64,000 bases of DNA from Streptomyces sp. NRRL F-5630 (GCF_000719475.1 NZ_JOGO01000004.1:124001-188000), one strand, 5' to 3'; positions 1 to 9,075 are shown, counted from the stretch's first letter. Notes: generated by a model not told the origin, from the letters alone. A program made the numbers and translations.

Positions 1-985
1 CACGGTCCTTCGGCTGAGGCGTCCCGGTAAGGCCAGACGGTGAACCGCTCCGGGGGTCTTCCCCTGCGGCGCTCGCCCGGGCTGTATGCCTCCAGGTACC
101 GGGCGAGACACCTTCTCTCCTGGAGAAGGCTCGGCTCAGGGCTGCTCCTGTCTCGTAGCCGACCTCGGTGGCGATCTCCTGCACACTCAGTGGCGTCTCA
201 CGGAGCAGAACCTTCGCCCGGTACATACGCCAGGTCGCAAGGTGGCCCTGGGGGGTGTCGCCCGTCCGCTCGCTGAACAGCGCGGCGAACGCCGAGCGTG
301 ACATCCCCGCTGCTCGTGCGAGTTCGCCGACCGTCCATTTACGGCTCAGATCCGCGTGCAACTCCTGGATGGCCCGGGCGAGACGGGGGTCTCGCAGGGC
401 GGCGATCCAGCCGATCGTGCCGGCGCCGACGTCGGCGCAGAACGTGCGCAGGGCCTGGACGAAAAGTGTGTCGGACAGGCGGCTCATGACAAAGCCGGCG
501 CCGAGTCCGTTGGCCGAGCTTTCGTGTTCGATGAGCCGGAGGGTGGCGCGCAGGACTTCACCGGCGGCTGCGTCCGGACGCAGCCGGAACAGCGGTGGCA
601 GGAGCGCGAAGAGCGGTTCGGCGGCGACGTTGTCGAAAGTGAAGCGGGTGGAGACGATCCGGGTCGATGCCCCGTCACCTCCGACTCGCACCAGGGTGCC
701 GGATGCCTGAGCCGCCAGGTGGTCGCAGTCCAGGAGTTCGCCGCCGTCCGCGTCCCGCAGGACGAAGCCGACACCCGCCCGCACCAGGAAGCAGTCGTTC
801 GAGCGCAGGTGCTGGGGACTCTCCAGAACGTCTGAGTCGAGGAGGCAGGAGCCGTCCGCGATGAGGACCAGCCGGGCCAGGTTCCGTGGGGGGAAGGAGA
901 CGCCCCAGGGCGCGCGTGCTTCCACTCGCACGTATCGGGCGTCCTCGACCCTCATCGTGGCGAGAAGGTCGTCGACCGGATCCAT
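1..985 (-). CDS. AraC-family transcriptional regulator (C-terminus cut by window edge)
   Basis: An uninterrupted reading frame runs from ATG at 985 (GGAGG-like SD in the complement just upstream) to the left edge without a stop, giving at least 327 codons. The N-terminal half looks like a cupin-type AraC ligand-binding domain. The C-terminal half has two helix-turn-helix units, recognisable as WTVGELARAAGMSRSAFAALF and, later, LSVQEIATEVGYETGAALSRAF. This is the usual one-component activator layout. It is transcribed divergently from the dehydrogenase at 1093, which is the most likely target by position. The last ~35 visible residues are Pro/Ser/Gly-rich, so the true stop is probably only a few codons outside the window. 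Family call is firm; the ligand is unknown. Confidence 0.85.
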   Translation of the reverse strand, partial: MDPVDDLLATMRVEDARYVRVEARAPWGVSFPPRNLARLVLIADGSCLLDSDVLESPQHLRSNDCFLVRAGVGFVLRDADGGELLDCDHLAAQASGTLVRVGGDGASTRIVSTRFTFDNVAAEPLFALLPPLFRLRPDAAAGEVLRATLRLIEHESSANGLGAGFVMSRLSDTLFVQALRTFCADVGAGTIGWIAALRDPRLARAIQELHADLSRKWTVGELARAAGMSRSAFAALFSERTGDTPQGHLATWRMYRAKVLLRETPLSVQEIATEVGYETGAALSRAFSRREGVSPGTWRHTARASAAGEDPRSGSPSGLTGTPQPKDR

Positions 986-1092
986 GAAGCCTCCTGGACA
1001 CTCGGCACCAAACGATGGACGGAAAGATGCAGGTCGTCCGGGGTGGTGAACCTAGCGTAGGGGTAGTTCACGAAAGAGAGGCGGCAGGGCAC

Positions 1093-2073
1093 ATGCGCTC
1101 ATTCACAGTCCAGGCGGGTGGTGGTCTGGCACTCACCACCGATCGGCCGGTAGCCGACCCGTCGGCGGGAGAGGTGCGGGTGGCGGTCAGGGCCACTTCC
1201 CTGAACGCCCGCGATCGGCTCATCATCGCCGGCAAGTACTCCGTCGACGTCGGGGGGCGCGTCCCGCTCTCCGACGGCTCGGGCGTCGTCGAAGCCGTGG
1301 GCGACGGGGTCTCCCGCTTCCGGGTCGGCGATCGTGTCCTGGGCGCCTTCCATCCCACCTGGCTGTACGGCCCCTACCCCGGCTGGAAGGGGCTGCGGGG
1401 CACGCATCGCGACGGATGGCTCCGCGACTACGTCGTCCTCGATCAGCAGAGTCTGGTCCCTGTACCGGACTCCCTCTCCTTCGAGGAGGCGGCCACGCTT
1501 CCGTGTGCCGCGCTCACCGCCTGGTCGGCGGTCGAGGGAGTCGGGCCGGGCGATACGTTGCTCGTCCAGGGATCAGGGGGCGTGTCCGTCTTCGCGCTGC
1601 AGTTCGCCCGGCTGGCCGGCGCACGTGTACTGGCCACGACGTCCGACGCAGGCAAGGCCGAGCGTCTCAGGGCCCTCGGCGCTTCCGGCATCGTCAATTA
1701 CAAGGAGACGCCGCACTGGGGTGCGCGCGTGCGCGAGCTTACCGACGGCGGGGCCACTCGGGTCCTGGAGATCGGCGGCGCCGGGACCCTGACGCAATCC
1801 ATCGAGGCCGTCGCTCACGGCGGCCAGATCGCCTTGGTCGGTAATCTCGCGCCGGGCGAGGGCATGGACGTGCATCACTTCTTCCGCCGGGCCGCGACCC
1901 TCAGGTCGATCAGCGTGGGGAGCCGCAGCGAGCTGGAGCGCATGACCGAGGCCATCGCGCGAAGTGGGCTCCGGCCCGTCATCGACCGCGTCTTCCCCTT
2001 CGAGCAGGCGCCGGAGGCGGTCGCCCACTTCGAGAGCGGGACGTACATCGGAAAGGTGGTCATCAGCCACTGA
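1093..2073 (+). CDS. Zinc-independent medium-chain alcohol dehydrogenase / quinone oxidoreductase-like protein
   Basis: 326 residues of the MDR superfamily. The N-terminal GroES-like domain includes DGSGVVEAVG (about residues 61-70), and the Rossmann nucleotide loop is GSGGVS (160-165). The catalytic and structural zinc cysteines of true zinc ADHs are not seen, which points to an NADPH-dependent quinone/enone reductase-like enzyme. I chose ATG 1093 because the protein then starts at the canonical first strand and a purine-rich stretch sits about 10 nt upstream; an in-frame ATG at 1015 would add 26 residues of no family character. It is divergent from the AraC regulator. Substrate unknown. Confidence 0.85.
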   Translation: MRSFTVQAGGGLALTTDRPVADPSAGEVRVAVRATSLNARDRLIIAGKYSVDVGGRVPLSDGSGVVEAVGDGVSRFRVGDRVLGAFHPTWLYGPYPGWKGLRGTHRDGWLRDYVVLDQQSLVPVPDSLSFEEAATLPCAALTAWSAVEGVGPGDTLLVQGSGGVSVFALQFARLAGARVLATTSDAGKAERLRALGASGIVNYKETPHWGARVRELTDGGATRVLEIGGAGTLTQSIEAVAHGGQIALVGNLAPGEGMDVHHFFRRAATLRSISVGSRSELERMTEAIARSGLRPVIDRVFPFEQAPEAVAHFESGTYIGKVVISH

Positions 2074-2198
2074 GCCTCGTCCCCGACTGTTGACGCGCTG
2101 TCGCGCGTCGGACGCGCGCTCCCCCCTTACTCCTGAGGGGGACGTGACAGGTGAGAACGATTCCCGGCGCTCGGCGACCGGCACGTCCGGTGTCCGGG

Positions 2199-2230
2199 CC
2201 GCCCCTCCTCGAAGCTTCGGAGAGGGGCGG
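2199..2230. terminator. Hairpin between convergent genes
   Basis: A near-perfect 32-bp inverted repeat (outer arms CCGCCCCTC / GAGGGGCGG around CGAAGCTTCG) lies between the stop codons of the dehydrogenase and the PfpI gene, so it can terminate both convergent transcripts. No U-tract is seen, which is common in Streptomyces. Confidence 0.6.
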
Positions 2231-2288
2231 GCCGGGGGCGGCACGCCGTGCCTGGACCGGGCCGGGCAGGACGTGTCGCCCCCGGGGG

Positions 2289-3002
2289 TCAGTCCCTGCG
2301 CCAGACGGTGCCGCGCTGCTCGTACTCCAGCACGGCCTCGACCTTGGCGGCGACGGGAGCTCCCCATTCCCTCGTGACCACCCACAGGGCCAGGTCGAGG
2401 CCGCTGGTGACGCCGCCCGCCGTCACGATGTCCTTGTCGTCGACGACCCGCGAGGACAACACGTCACCGCCCTCCTGCGTCAGGGCGTCCTTCGCCAGGT
2501 GGTGGGTCGTGGACGGCCGTCCCTTGAGCAGGCCCGCCGCCGACAGCACCAGGACGCCTGTGCACACCCCGGCCAGCACTGTGCCCGACCGGTGCGCGCG
2601 CCGGAGATCGCGCAGCACCGCGGCGTTCTCGCGCAGGCGGTGCACGCCGGGGCCTTCGGGGTCGCCCCATCCGCCGCCCGGAATCACGAGGATGTCGGCC
2701 TCGGTGGGGTTCCAGCCCTGGTCCACGACGATTCTCGTGCCGAAGGCGCAGGTCACCTCTCCCGGCCCCCCGGGTCGCACCAGGGAGGTCCGCAGGGTGC
2801 CGCCGACGTGCGCGGCGTGCCCGAACACGTCGCGCGGGCCGATGAAGTCCTGCTCCTCGGCGCCGTCGTACACGAGGATGTGCACGCGCGTGGGCCGGCT
2901 CTTCGCGGCAGTGCCGCGCGCGGCGGCCGGAGAGGCCGACACCCCTACCGCGGCGGCTGCCAGGCCGACGCCCGATGCCTGCAACAGATTCCTTCTCCGC
3001 AT
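2289..3002 (-). CDS. Tat-exported DJ-1/PfpI family protein
   Basis: 237 residues from ATG 3002, chosen because AGGAG is placed 8 nt upstream; in-frame codons further upstream would bury the signal peptide. The N-terminus (RRRNLL followed by a hydrophobic Ala/Gly/Val run and an A-A-A site near residue 28) is a twin-arginine-type signal, so the protein should be folded in the cytoplasm and exported. The mature part is a DJ-1/PfpI fold with the nucleophile elbow AGVCTG (Cys147) and the VIPGGGWG strand. Family members act as glyoxalase/deglycase-like or amidotransferase-like enzymes; many isonitrile-hydratase-like proteins are also in this group. It is convergent with the dehydrogenase. Function beyond the family is not visible. 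Confidence 0.8.
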   Translation of the reverse strand: MRRRNLLQASGVGLAAAAVGVSASPAAARGTAAKSRPTRVHILVYDGAEEQDFIGPRDVFGHAAHVGGTLRTSLVRPGGPGEVTCAFGTRIVVDQGWNPTEADILVIPGGGWGDPEGPGVHRLRENAAVLRDLRRAHRSGTVLAGVCTGVLVLSAAGLLKGRPSTTHHLAKDALTQEGGDVLSSRVVDDKDIVTAGGVTSGLDLALWVVTREWGAPVAAKVEAVLEYEQRGTVWRRD

Positions 3003-3275
3003 GATTCGTCTCCTAGTCACTCGGTGGTCTGCGGGCGCCACGGTCACGACCGCCGTCCCCACCAGGTGTCGGACGGTGCCGGGGGGAAGTTCCCGGCACC
3101 GCGCGGAGGGATGTGGGGGGCTCTGCGTCTTCCGTCAACCGAGTCGGGGATCTCTCGGCTCGTAGGAGGTGCCGTCGCGGCGCGGGGACACGGCCTGTCT
3201 TCGCGCGTGCGGACGGGGTCGGCTCAGCGCCCCGTCCGCACGTCTCCGGGATTCCGGCCTCGGGTTCCAGCCGGG

Positions 3276-3911
3276 CTATGACACGGGGGCCCAGCCCAGG
3301 GCCTCCTCCTCTCCCTGTTCCAGGCGCCGGGTCAGGGCACTGCGTGCCCGCGCGACCCGGGAGCGGACGGTGCCGATCGGACAGCCCGCCTCGCGGGCGG
3401 CCTCCGCGTAGGAGAGCCCGAGGAGCTGGGTGAGCACGAACGCCTGCCGGCGGTCGTACGGGAGTGCCGCCAGGAGGCCCTGGAGCGCCACTCCGTCCTC
3501 GAAGCCGGGCAGTCCGGTCGGCTGGTTCCGCTCGACGGTCAGGCACCAGTCGTCGGTGTCGGCGAGCAGGGGGCGCGCGGCGGCCCTGCGGAAGTCGTCG
3601 ACGACGGCGCGGCGCGCGATGGCGAGCAGCCAGGTACGGGCCGAGGAGCGGCCCTCGAAGCGGTGCAGGGTGCGCAAGGCGCGCAGAAAGGTGTCCTGCG
3701 CGAGGTCCTCGGCCGCCTGCGGGTCGTCGGAGAGGTGGGCCACGTACCGCACGACGTCGCGGTGCAGGGCCCGTACGAAGGCGTCGGCGGCCTCGCGGTC
3801 CCCGGCGCGGGCGGCGAGCGCCCAGGCGGTAGCGGCGGAGTCCTCCGCCGTTCTGTCCCGGGGGACGGTGGCGCGCTGTGGCCCGCGCGGGGCGGGCAGC
3901 GTGGTGTTCAT
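3276..3911 (-). CDS. ECF-type RNA polymerase sigma factor
   Basis: 211 residues with sigma-70 region 2 at about 55-110 (AAEDLAQDTFLRALRTLHRF, then RTWLLAIARR) and region 4 at about 150-195 (LGLSYAEAAREAGCPIGTVRSRVARAR). No C-terminal extension is present. It lies 139 bp downstream of, and on the same strand as, a polytopic Met/His-rich membrane protein. No classical zinc-containing anti-sigma gene (HxxxCxxC) is adjacent, so regulation may involve that membrane protein or may be unlinked. Confidence 0.92.
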   Translation of the reverse strand: MNTTLPAPRGPQRATVPRDRTAEDSAATAWALAARAGDREAADAFVRALHRDVVRYVAHLSDDPQAAEDLAQDTFLRALRTLHRFEGRSSARTWLLAIARRAVVDDFRRAAARPLLADTDDWCLTVERNQPTGLPGFEDGVALQGLLAALPYDRRQAFVLTQLLGLSYAEAAREAGCPIGTVRSRVARARSALTRRLEQGEEEALGWAPVS

Positions 3912-4050
3912 CGCCAGGTGAGTCCTTCACGGATCGGTCCGGGGACGGGCATGCGTGCGGGTCGCCGCTCCGTGCGGGTACGCCACCGGGCGGCCGGTCG
4001 ATGACCGGTCGCGTGCGCGGGGTACGTCCTCCGGAATGCCTGCCGCGTGC

Positions 4051-4860
4051 TCAGAACGCGGCGAGCACCCCGGGTGGCCCGCGCCGCTCCAAGGCGCGGG
4101 CGCAGCGCAGCCCCTGGGGCAGCCGGTCGCTCAGCCCCTTGCGGGGACGCAGGCGGCGGCGCGGCGCGGGCAGCGGAGCCGTGAGGAGGGGGTGGAGCGG
4201 GGCACGCAGCCAGCCGGCGACGGCGCGCAGGACCTGGAAGACCGCCCGTTCGCCGTGGGCGAGCCAGATACCGCAGACGAGTGCGGCCAGAACGTGCGCC
4301 GCGAGCATGCCGGTCGAGGACATCCCGCCCATGTCATGGCCCATGGGGGCCAGGGAGGCGAGCGAGCCCGCGTGGTCCGTGCCCGCCATGTGACTCATGG
4401 CGGAGTGATCCATCCCGCCCATGTCGCCCATCGCGGAGTGGTCCATCCCGGCCATGCCGGAGTGGTCCGTGCCCGCCATGGAGCCGGCTCCCCCGGCCCC
4501 GCTTCCGGCGCTCGCGATACCGCCCGCGTCGACGGAGCACAGGTTGTCGTACGGAGACGTGGCGGGCGCGGCCCTCGTCGTCCCTGTACTGCCTGCCGGG
4601 CCGAGGGCGGACTGCGCGGCGGTGAAGGCACTGTGCAGGACGCCCTGGGTGGCGACGGCGAGAGCCGTCACGAGCCAGGGGCCGCGCTCACGGGCGGCGA
4701 ACCACCAGCCGGGGAGCGCGAGGCAGAGGAAGGCGACGGCGAGCACCCCGAGGGGAAGCCGTGTCGCCGACATGAGCAGGTGACCGGTCGCGGCGAGCGT
4801 GACGGAGACGGCGGCGAACATCGCCGCCCTCAGCACGCGTCCCACCGGCCCGGCCTCCAT
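4051..4860 (-). CDS. Met/His-rich polytopic membrane protein, candidate copper-responsive partner of the ECF sigma factor
   Basis: 269 residues with three N-terminal hydrophobic helices (about 8-28, 32-50, 58-78), a loop of about 70 residues containing at least four near-repeats of the form GMDHSAM or GTDHSGM, then one or two further helices (about 185-220) and an Arg-rich tail. DHSxM/GM motifs resemble the metal-binding loops of periplasmic copper proteins of the CopA/PcoA type, so extracellular Cu binding is a reasonable inference; I do not recognise the exact family. The tail is very basic and probably cytoplasmic. It is upstream of the ECF sigma gene on the same strand, suggesting a shared transcript. 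Confidence 0.6.
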   Translation of the reverse strand: MEAGPVGRVLRAAMFAAVSVTLAATGHLLMSATRLPLGVLAVAFLCLALPGWWFAARERGPWLVTALAVATQGVLHSAFTAAQSALGPAGSTGTTRAAPATSPYDNLCSVDAGGIASAGSGAGGAGSMAGTDHSGMAGMDHSAMGDMGGMDHSAMSHMAGTDHAGSLASLAPMGHDMGGMSSTGMLAAHVLAALVCGIWLAHGERAVFQVLRAVAGWLRAPLHPLLTAPLPAPRRRLRPRKGLSDRLPQGLRCARALERRGPPGVLAAF

Positions 4861-5581
4861 GGCACCTCATCCTCCCACCGCGCGACGGCAGAGGACACGG
4901 CGGGATCCGGCTCGCCGTCACCGCCGAAGAGAGCGCTCACGTCGGAGACTTGGGGTGTACGCGTACCGGGTTCTCCGGCGTGAGAACCCGTCTCTTACGG
5001 CTGTGCCCGGCTCGGGACGCGACGGGACGGGACGGGTGCCCGGCTCGGCTGGTGACAGGGACCCGGCTCGGCCGGTGACGGGTGCCCGGCTCGGCCGGGG
5101 GCTCGCGGCCGAGGCGACATTCTTCCGAGAGGTGGCACTTCTCCCTCTCGTGGACACGGCGGTGCGCGGCGAGGCTACGGGTGGGGTCCGACCGTGGGTG
5201 AGAGAGGAAGCCGCTGACAGAAAGATATGCCGCCGTCGTGAGTGGGATGTCGAGCTAGGATCGGTCCCGTACGGCGTCGGCCTTGCGCGGTGCGGCATTT
5301 GCGTGGTGGCCACCCTGGACGCGAGACGGCACGGAGCGACTGGACGACGCGCGCGCCCACCCCGCAAGGGATAACGCCCCGGCGGCACCGTCGCGTCCGA
5401 CGCGCAAGCCTGCCGCTCCCCCGTCGCCTCCGCCCGTACGCACGGTGTGTCCGACCGCCGCGCCACCGGCTCGCCCCGCCCCGGGGCGCAGGCGGCCGAA
5501 CCCGGCCCCCCACCGGTCGGCGCCCCCCTCCCCCGCCTTCTGCACCCCGATCAACCGGACAAGCGAGAGTGAGCGACGCAC
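4861..5581. other. Long intergenic region with short tandem repeats
   Basis: No convincing gene in 720 bp. Near 5036-5100 a 22-24 bp unit (core CCCGGCTCGGCCGGTGAC) is repeated about three times in tandem. It leads directly into the dispersed 91-bp repeat at 5085-5175. The promoter of the downstream cyclase gene should be in the last part. Confidence 0.5.
5085..5175 (+). repeat. Dispersed 91-bp repeat, copy 1
   Basis: This stretch matches the reverse complement of 20801-20891 with no gaps over 91 positions, at about 80% identity by eye. Conserved blocks include CCCGGCTCGGCCGG, GAGGCGAC and AGGTGGCACT. Neither copy lies in a recognisable gene. Confidence 0.7.
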
Positions 5582-6460
5582 GTGAGTACTTCAGACCAAG
5601 CCGAACTCCCGGACAACTGGGGCCGGTGGGGCCTCGACGACGAACTGGGCACACTGAACCTGATCACCGAGACGGTGCGGGCGCGGGCTGCGGCGGAGGT
5701 GCGGACCGGCCGGTGGGTTTCGCTGGCCCAGCCGGTCGTCCCGGCCCCGATCGTCAGCGGCCCCTTCGCGCCCACGACGGTGGAGGTGTCGCCCGTGCAG
5801 CAGATGATGTCCCACACCGGAGGGGGTGTGGCGGCTGACCTGACGCTGACACAGAACCACCACGCGAAGTCGACCCACATCGACGCGCTGGCGCACTGGT
5901 CGACCGACGGCGAGGTCTACCCCGGTCGTCCCAGGGACCAGGTCGTCACGGCGGGGGGCGTCACTTTCGCCTCGACAGCGGCCTTCGCGGCCGGAATCGT
6001 GACACGTGGAGTCCTGCTCGACCTGGCCGTCGACGAGCCCCTCCCCGCCGGGTACGCGGTGACGTCGCGCGACTTGGAGCAGGCGGAGGAACGTCAAGGC
6101 GTCCAGGTGCGCTCGGGCGACGCCCTGGCGATCCGCCTCGGCTGGCCGACCACTCCGGTCCCCGGCACACCGACACCGGGCATCAGTCTCGACGCCGTGC
6201 GGTGGATGCACCACCGTGAGGTGTCCGTCTACACCGGCGACCGGGGCGACGCCTTCCCGCCCCTCGACCCGGCCGCGCCGTCCCCGCTGCACGGCGTCGC
6301 ACTCGGCCGGATGGCGATGCCCCTGATCGACGCCTCGCAGCTCGATGATCTCGCCTCCGTATGCGCGGAGTTGCGGCGATACAGCTTCCTGCTGGTCGTC
6401 GCCCCGCCCCGCGTGCACGGCATGACCGGGAGCCCGGTCAATCCCATCGCGCTGTTCTGA
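5582..6460 (+). CDS. Cyclase family protein (kynurenine formamidase-like metal hydrolase)
   Basis: 292 residues from GTG 5582. The metal-binding signature of the cyclase/kynurenine-formamidase family is present: H93-H94, then T98-H99-x-D101-xxx-H105 within HHAKSTHIDALAHW. The N-terminus (NWGRWGLDDELGTLNLIT) is typical of the subgroup found in actinomycete secondary and aromatic-amide metabolism. The reaction is hydrolysis of an amide or lactone; substrate not predictable from sequence. It stands alone, 290 bp from the convergent Rid gene. Confidence 0.85.
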   Translation: MSTSDQAELPDNWGRWGLDDELGTLNLITETVRARAAAEVRTGRWVSLAQPVVPAPIVSGPFAPTTVEVSPVQQMMSHTGGGVAADLTLTQNHHAKSTHIDALAHWSTDGEVYPGRPRDQVVTAGGVTFASTAAFAAGIVTRGVLLDLAVDEPLPAGYAVTSRDLEQAEERQGVQVRSGDALAIRLGWPTTPVPGTPTPGISLDAVRWMHHREVSVYTGDRGDAFPPLDPAAPSPLHGVALGRMAMPLIDASQLDDLASVCAELRRYSFLLVVAPPRVHGMTGSPVNPIALF

Positions 6461-6698
6461 CGGCGGCGGGACGGCCACGGGGCGGCGACGCGAGAAACGC
6501 CGTCAGGGACGCCGTGGACACGTCCTTCCAGTGGGCAGTGACGGGCTCTCGCCGTGCGCGGCCTCCACCACGGACGGCCTCCCCAACGGAGAGGAGAACC
6601 GAGGTGCGGACGGCGCTATGGAAGAAGTCGGCGTCCCGTCTCGCCCAGTTCCTTCCCCAGCCGGTGTACGGCGCGGTCCTCGGCGCCGCCGCACGGCG

Positions 6699-6739
6699 CC
6701 GCGCCGGGGGCCGGGTGGTGGACCCGGGCCCCGGCGCGG
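6699..6739. terminator. Strong hairpin between convergent cyclase and Rid genes
   Basis: An 18-bp stem with one mismatch (arms 6699-6716 and 6722-6739, outer sequence CCGCGCCGGGGG) closes a 5-nt loop. It lies just past the stop of the minus-strand Rid gene and 240 bp past the cyclase stop. Confidence 0.65.
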
Positions 6740-6752
6740 CCGCTCCATCGTT

Positions 6753-7178
6753 CTATCGGGCCACGTCGTCGGGATAGGCGGCGGTCGCCTGGATCTCGAC
6801 GAGCAGTTCCGGGCTGGCGAGGCCGCTGACGCCGATGATCGTCCAGGCGGGGTAGGGAGCCGTGACGAGGCGCTGCTTGGCCGCGAGGAATCCGGGCATG
6901 TTCGCGCGGATGTCGACGTGATAGCTGGTCACGTCCACCAGGTCGCCGAGGCCGAGGTTCTCCAGCCGCAGGATCTCCTCAAGGCGCCGGATGGCCAGCT
7001 CTGTCTGCTCCTCGGCGGTCTCCCCCGGGACGCCATCGGGGCGGCGGCCGATCTGGCCCGAGATGAAGAGGTGGCCGTGCGAACGGACGGCGGGGGCGTG
7101 GCCGAAGCGCGTGAAGGCGCTGGTGGTCCCTCCGAAGGCCGGCGAGTCGTCGGGGACCTCTACGTGGTGGATGGGCAT
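6753..7178 (-). CDS. RidA/YjgF-family protein
   Basis: 141 residues from ATG 7178 (MPIHHVEV). The fold signature is clear: LFISGQIGRRPDG, then VDVTSYHVDI, then PAWTIIGVSGLASPELLVEIQATA. The catalytic arginine of true RidA enamine deaminases, normally just before the VEI strand, is replaced here by a small or hydrophobic residue. It is therefore more likely one of the Rid2-7 subfamilies, whose activities vary, than a housekeeping RidA. An in-frame extension to 7448 was rejected because it has no family similarity. Confidence 0.8.
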   Translation of the reverse strand: MPIHHVEVPDDSPAFGGTTSAFTRFGHAPAVRSHGHLFISGQIGRRPDGVPGETAEEQTELAIRRLEEILRLENLGLGDLVDVTSYHVDIRANMPGFLAAKQRLVTAPYPAWTIIGVSGLASPELLVEIQATAAYPDDVAR

Positions 7179-7368
7179 CGCGGTGTTCCTTCTCTCTGGT
7201 GTCTGCGCTGAGTGCGTGACGGCTTCAGTGCCGCCTTCGGTACTGACGGGTGGTGTGCCGGCGGGTGGGGCGGCTTCGGTGCCGGCACCTGTGCCGACCT
7301 GTACGCCGACCAGCGCCGGCCTGTGAGCCCGCTTCCGGGTCGTCCTCCCCGACCGGCGGCGGGGCCGG

Positions 7369-8058
7369 TCAGTTCCCCCACCGGGAGGAGCGGCAGGCGT
7401 GCTCCATCCGGGTCCGGCCATAGACCTCGCGTTCCCGGAGGAATTCACCGGGTAGCGCGTAACGCGGGGCGTTCCTGGGGTTCTTGGCGGCTTGCGTGAC
7501 GATCGCGTCGGTGAGCGAGCGGATCATCTCCAGCCGCGGGTAGGCGGCGTGGACGATGTCGGCCTGCTCATCGCTGAGGGCGTCGGTGTTGGTGGTGCCC
7601 ATCGGGCCGCCGAAGTCGAGCGCGACGCCTTCGCGGACGAGTACGCACAGCGTCCCGCGGCGCTCCGCGATGCCCGAGGAGGTGTGCAGGGCGATGGCCT
7701 GCCAGACCTCGTCGGCGTCCGCCTCGGACCGTCCGTTCGCACGGAGGAAGGCGGCGGCCCGGTCGGCGCCCTCGACCTCGAACCGCTGGGTGTGCGGGCC
7801 GTCCGGTGCCACCCCGAGGTCGTGCATCGCGCAGGCCGCGAACAGCAGGTCGTCTTCGTAGTCTCTGCCCGCGGCCAGTTCGAGGCGCGCGGCCACGAGG
7901 CGGGCGAACAGATAGGTGCGAATGCTGTGGTTGAACACCGAGCGTGGTTCCACCGGCTTGATCAGTTGCACGACAGCGCCGGCGAGCGGTGTGCCGGGCA
8001 GCGCGATCAGGTCGGCGGCCGCCCCGGGGTCCCCTTGGCTTCGAGTCGATCCGGTCAT
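7369..8058 (-). CDS. HD-domain hydrolase
   Basis: 229 residues from ATG 8058. It contains a minimal HD domain: H44 (FNHSIRTYLF), H79-D80 (AACAMHDLG) and H125 (IALHTSSGIA). This arrangement resembles cyanamide-hydratase-like HD proteins rather than nucleotide-second-messenger phosphodiesterases. It is divergent from the GlxA-type regulator at 8131 with only 72 bp between the start codons, including a perfect palindrome, so the regulator probably controls it. Confidence 0.8.
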   Translation of the reverse strand: MTGSTRSQGDPGAAADLIALPGTPLAGAVVQLIKPVEPRSVFNHSIRTYLFARLVAARLELAAGRDYEDDLLFAACAMHDLGVAPDGPHTQRFEVEGADRAAAFLRANGRSEADADEVWQAIALHTSSGIAERRGTLCVLVREGVALDFGGPMGTTNTDALSDEQADIVHAAYPRLEMIRSLTDAIVTQAAKNPRNAPRYALPGEFLREREVYGRTRMEHACRSSRWGN

Positions 8059-8110
8059 GCCCACCAGGCTGGCACGCACCTGCCTGACCAGGTGAGTGGC
8101 AACCTTGACG

Positions 8111-8122
8111 CCTATCGATAGG
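8111..8122. promoter_or_regulatory. Perfect palindrome in divergent promoter region
   Basis: CCTATCGATAGG is a perfect 12-bp palindrome 8 bp upstream of the regulator ATG and about 50 bp upstream of the HD-hydrolase start. Its position overlaps where a -10 element would lie for a leaderless regulator transcript, so it is a candidate autoregulatory operator. Confidence 0.5.
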
Positions 8123-8130
8123 ATACTGCC

Positions 8131-9075
8131 ATGGCGACCCACCGAGTCGCGATCCTGGCGTCGGACGGTGTCACTCCGCTCGACCTGGCGATCCCGGCAC
8201 AGATCTTCAACTCCCGCCCGGAGACGCCCTACGAGATGACCGTGTGCGGGCTCGGTTCCACGGTGACGACCTCCACGGGCTTCTCCCTCGTGCCCGGGGG
8301 CGGTATGGACGACGTGCGTGCCGCCGACACCGTGATCGTGCCGGGTTACGAGCCGGGGAGGGAGTCGCTGGCACGGCCGCCGGAGGAGGTGCTCGACACG
8401 CTGGCCCAGGCGCGCGAGCGGGGCCGGCGGGTGGTGTCGATCTGCACCGGCGCCTTCGCGCTGGCCGAGGCCGGCATCCTGGACGGCCTCCACGCCACGA
8501 CCCACTGGCTCCACACCGGCGAACTCGAACGGCACTTCCCGTCCGTCACGGTCGAGCGCGACGTGCTCTACGTCGACGAGGGAGACGTGCTCACGTCGGC
8601 CGGCGTGTGCTGCGGCATCGACCTGTGCCTGCACCTCGTGCGCCGCGACCTGGGGGCGACCGTGGCCAACCGGATCGCCCGCGGCCTGGTGGCCCCGCCG
8701 CACCGCGACGGCGGACAGGCCCAGTACATACCGGCTCCGGTCACGGAAGCCGGGGACACCTCCCTCTCCGAAACCCGGAACTGGGCGCTGCACCACCTCG
8801 ACGAGCCGCTCACCCTCCAAGTCCTCGCCCGGCACGCTGGTGTCTCACCCCGTACCGTCATGCGCCGGTTCGCCGCGGAGACAGGCACCACACCCCTCCA
8901 GTGGCTGCTGGGCGCCCGCCTCGGCAAGGCACGCGAACTACTGGAGACCACGGACCACTCGGTGGAGCAGGTGGCCCGGGACTGCGGCCTCGGCACAGCG
9001 GCGAACCTGCGCCTGCACTTCCGCCGGGCCCTGGGCACCACCCCCACCGCCTACCGGCGCGCCTTCACGCGGTGA
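8131..9075 (+). CDS. GlxA-family regulator (DJ-1-like domain plus AraC HTH)
   Basis: 314 residues. The N-terminal DJ-1/PfpI-like sensor (about 1-180) includes the elbow SICTGAFALAEAG with Cys105. The C-terminal AraC DNA-binding domain (about 210-314) reads LTLQVLARHAGVSPRTVMRRF and VEQVARDCGLGTAANLRLHF. This two-domain architecture defines the GlxA/FtrA class, which usually binds a small metabolite. It is divergent from the HD hydrolase. Whether it has anything to do with the adjacent cluster at 9.2 kb is unclear. Confidence 0.9.
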   Translation: MATHRVAILASDGVTPLDLAIPAQIFNSRPETPYEMTVCGLGSTVTTSTGFSLVPGGGMDDVRAADTVIVPGYEPGRESLARPPEEVLDTLAQARERGRRVVSICTGAFALAEAGILDGLHATTHWLHTGELERHFPSVTVERDVLYVDEGDVLTSAGVCCGIDLCLHLVRRDLGATVANRIARGLVAPPHRDGGQAQYIPAPVTEAGDTSLSETRNWALHHLDEPLTLQVLARHAGVSPRTVMRRFAAETGTTPLQWLLGARLGKARELLETTDHSVEQVARDCGLGTAANLRLHFRRALGTTPTAYRRAFTR

